The notes under the pieces were generated by a model. The model worked only from the letters and a program-made list of their open reading frames with translations. It made no database searches and was not told the origin of the DNA. The position numbers and the translations under genes are program-made. Shown piece by piece: positions 61,275 through 64,000 of a DNA stretch of 64,000 nucleotides. The stretch spans positions 4,402,001 to 4,466,000 of the forward strand of contig NZ_CP034451.1 of the NCBI RefSeq assembly GCF_003952525.1. The letters run 5' to 3'. How positions within the stretch are numbered: the stretch's first letter is position 1; every line of letters starts with the position of its first letter. Origin of the DNA: Mesorhizobium sp. M3A.F.Ca.ET.080.04.2.1. GTDB taxonomy: Bacteria; Pseudomonadota; Alphaproteobacteria; Rhizobiales; Rhizobiaceae.

Positions 61275-62677
61275 CAGGCAGTTTCCTTCTTTGCAGGCAC
61301 GAAGACCGCCATGACGATGCCGAGCTTGCGCCAGACGGTGAAGGACAGTGCGCTCGCCTCGAAGACCATGGCCAGGCTGGTGGCGATCGCGGCGCCCCAC
61401 AGGCCGAAGAACGGGATCAGCATCACGTTGAGGCCGATGTTGAGGGCGAGCGTCATGGCATAGACGGCGGCGCAGATGTTCTGGTTGCCGCTCATGGTGA
61501 GCAGGCTCTCGCACGGGCCGACGGCGGCGCGCGCCACCACGCCGAGCACGAGCAGGAAGAGCAGCCGATAGCCGGCCGTGAATTCGGGGCCGAACAGCAC
61601 CAGCATCGGCTCGCCGAGCACCAGGACCAGCAGCGCCATCGCCAGCGAGGGCCAGAAGGTCCAGGACACCGTCTCGCGGGCGAAAGCGGCGAGGCGTTCG
61701 GGCTCGCCATGGGTGAATTGCGCATAGCGCTGGGCAACGCCGGCCTTGACGGCGAAATAGACGAAATGCACCAGGGCAAGCGTCTTCACCGTGGCGAAAT
61801 AGACGGCCACGTCATTGGGATCGAGATAGGCGCCGACCATCAGCACGTCGGCATTGGTGAGCAGGAAGAAGAAGCTCTCGACCAGAAAGATCGGTAGCGA
61901 CACCAGGAACCACCGGCCGAAATGCACGGTCATCGGCCCGGCCGGAACCTTGCGCTGCATGCGCGAGGTGACGCCAATCAGCTGGCCGAGCGTTGTCACG
62001 TAGGTGGCGGCGATCGAGGCGAAAATGGCGGTTTTGGCATCGGGCGCGTAGTTCAAGGCGAGCATTGCCGCCATGAAAACCAGGATCAGCACCGGCCGCA
62101 CCAGATAGGTCGGCGACAGCGCGAACAGCGCCCAGGAATTGGCGCGCGCCAGTCCCTGCAGCAGGTCGCCCATCGCAATCATCGGCAGGCAGATCATGCC
62201 GAGGATGAAGGGGATGACGTAGTAGGCCTCGATCCAGCCCGAGCACAGCCACACGCCGAGCGCGCCGAGGCCGGCAATCAGCGTCGAGGCGGCGATCACG
62301 AAAAGGCGGCTCGCCAGCACGATGCCGCGCAGCTCGGCCAGCATGCCGCGCTCGCGATATTCCGGGATGAAGCGGATGACGGAAGTGTGGAAGCCGAGGC
62401 AGGCCAGGTTGCCAACGATCACCATCGTCACCCAGACCAGCACGAAGATGCCGTATTCGAACGAGCCCATCCAGCGCGCCATCAGCACCTGGCTGACGAA
62501 GGCGATGACGGCGCTGACGATGCGGATCGAAAACGCGATCAGCGACATGCGGCCGGCTTGCCCGCGCTCGTCGGCGGTGAAGAGGACGGCGTCGATGCGG
62601 CCAAGCAGTGGTCGCATCCGCAGCGCCCAGCGCTGCGGCAGCAACCGCCCGGCAGTCGTCGCCGCGGAAAAGCGCAC
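61274..62677 (-). CDS. Wzx-like polysaccharide flippase
   Basis: A 467-residue MATE/MVF-superfamily membrane protein with about fourteen hydrophobic segments. The opening MSLIAFSIRIVSAVIAFVSQVLMARWMG is characteristic of polysaccharide transporters. It probably flips lipid-linked oligosaccharides across the inner membrane. The start is a GTG at 62677 with a GGAGAG ribosome-binding site. It is translationally coupled to the acyltransferase gene. Confidence 0.9.
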   Translation of the reverse strand: MRFSAATTAGRLLPQRWALRMRPLLGRIDAVLFTADERGQAGRMSLIAFSIRIVSAVIAFVSQVLMARWMGSFEYGIFVLVWVTMVIVGNLACLGFHTSVIRFIPEYRERGMLAELRGIVLASRLFVIAASTLIAGLGALGVWLCSGWIEAYYVIPFILGMICLPMIAMGDLLQGLARANSWALFALSPTYLVRPVLILVFMAAMLALNYAPDAKTAIFASIAATYVTTLGQLIGVTSRMQRKVPAGPMTVHFGRWFLVSLPIFLVESFFFLLTNADVLMVGAYLDPNDVAVYFATVKTLALVHFVYFAVKAGVAQRYAQFTHGEPERLAAFARETVSWTFWPSLAMALLVLVLGEPMLVLFGPEFTAGYRLLFLLVLGVVARAAVGPCESLLTMSGNQNICAAVYAMTLALNIGLNVMLIPFFGLWGAAIATSLAMVFEASALSFTVWRKLGIVMAVFVPAKKETA

Positions 62678-62802
62678 CCAAAACTCTCCGTTTTCCGCCT
62701 CTTTCCAGCGTTCCGGTCTAGCGAAAACCCCTTAAGAAACGGTTGGGTGAGGCTTCGTTCTCCCGCGACGACGCCATAGAGACGGGGAGAAGGAAGAAGG
62801 CG

Positions 62803-64000
<1,198 letters not shown>

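Noticed and set aside
60066..61463. A 465-codon open frame opposite the acyltransferase gene
   Set aside because: It is antisense to a gene supported by family and by a coupled neighbour, with a low-complexity Arg/Gly-rich translation.

Overview
The window is about 64 kb of high-GC chromosomal DNA from an alphaproteobacterium of the order Hyphomicrobiales (Rhizobiales). It looks most like Mesorhizobium or a close relative in the Phyllobacteriaceae. The case rests on gene content and order and on alphaproteobacterial regulatory signals. These are a SAM-II riboswitch before metX, a full CtrA box before ftsEX, a RirA-type iron operator before an Fe(III) ABC transporter, an ECF sigma factor paired with an NrsF-type anti-sigma factor, and an AbcR-like small RNA divergent from a LysR regulator. 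No phage, insertion sequence, integrase or CRISPR array was seen. This is mostly core chromosome with rhizobial intergenic palindromes.

Layout. 1-8 kb: DUF3108 protein, EamA exporter, lysoplasmalogenase-like protein, DUF985 cupin, gloB, methyltransferase, SbmA/BacA-like ABC exporter, DUF1194 protein. 7.7-16 kb: two glycosyltransferases, metW-metX under SAM-II control, hisC-tyrC divergent from them, a PfkB kinase and a DUF2125 protein. 16-22 kb: ChaC, aldo/keto reductase, LysE, then the leftward block ftsE-ftsX-ydcF-plsC. 22-30 kb: a membrane protein, hpt, a response regulator, EamA, the AbcR-like sRNA with its LysR neighbour, an HCCA-isomerase family protein, the TIGR02302/DUF4175 protein and a threonine dehydratase. 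30-34 kb: argH, an Imm32-like orphan, lptM and lysA, with tlpA divergent.

34-42 kb: an MHYT-GGDEF-EAL protein and fbpABC. 41-45 kb: ECF sigma factor, NrsF and a PAS-GGDEF protein. 44.6-49.3 kb: a leftward block (twin-TM protein, cob(I)alamin adenosyltransferase, rhomboid protease, etfB, etfA, hbdA). 49-58 kb: a frameshifted SDR gene, YihY, EamA, gluQ, an AlkA-type glycosylase, an HNH protein, dsbB, a YqaA/DedA protein, tRNA-Leu(CAA), a deaminase and a GFA enzyme. 58-64 kb: a winged-helix/TPR regulator, a DUF1127 protein, a FemAB-like acyltransferase, a Wzx-like flippase, and the 3' part of secA, cut by the window edge.

Functional themes are amino-acid biosynthesis (Met, His, Tyr/Phe, Lys, Arg), cell division and envelope work (ftsEX, plsC, flippase), iron uptake, electron transfer from acyl-CoA oxidation, and c-di-GMP signalling. 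The most interesting non-coding content is the sRNA, the regulatory sites, and a set of palindromic repeats. Every convergent gene junction longer than about 70 bp holds a repeat or hairpin, while the shorter ones hold none. The repeats are modular, and in two cases the element itself supplies the stop codon of the adjoining gene.
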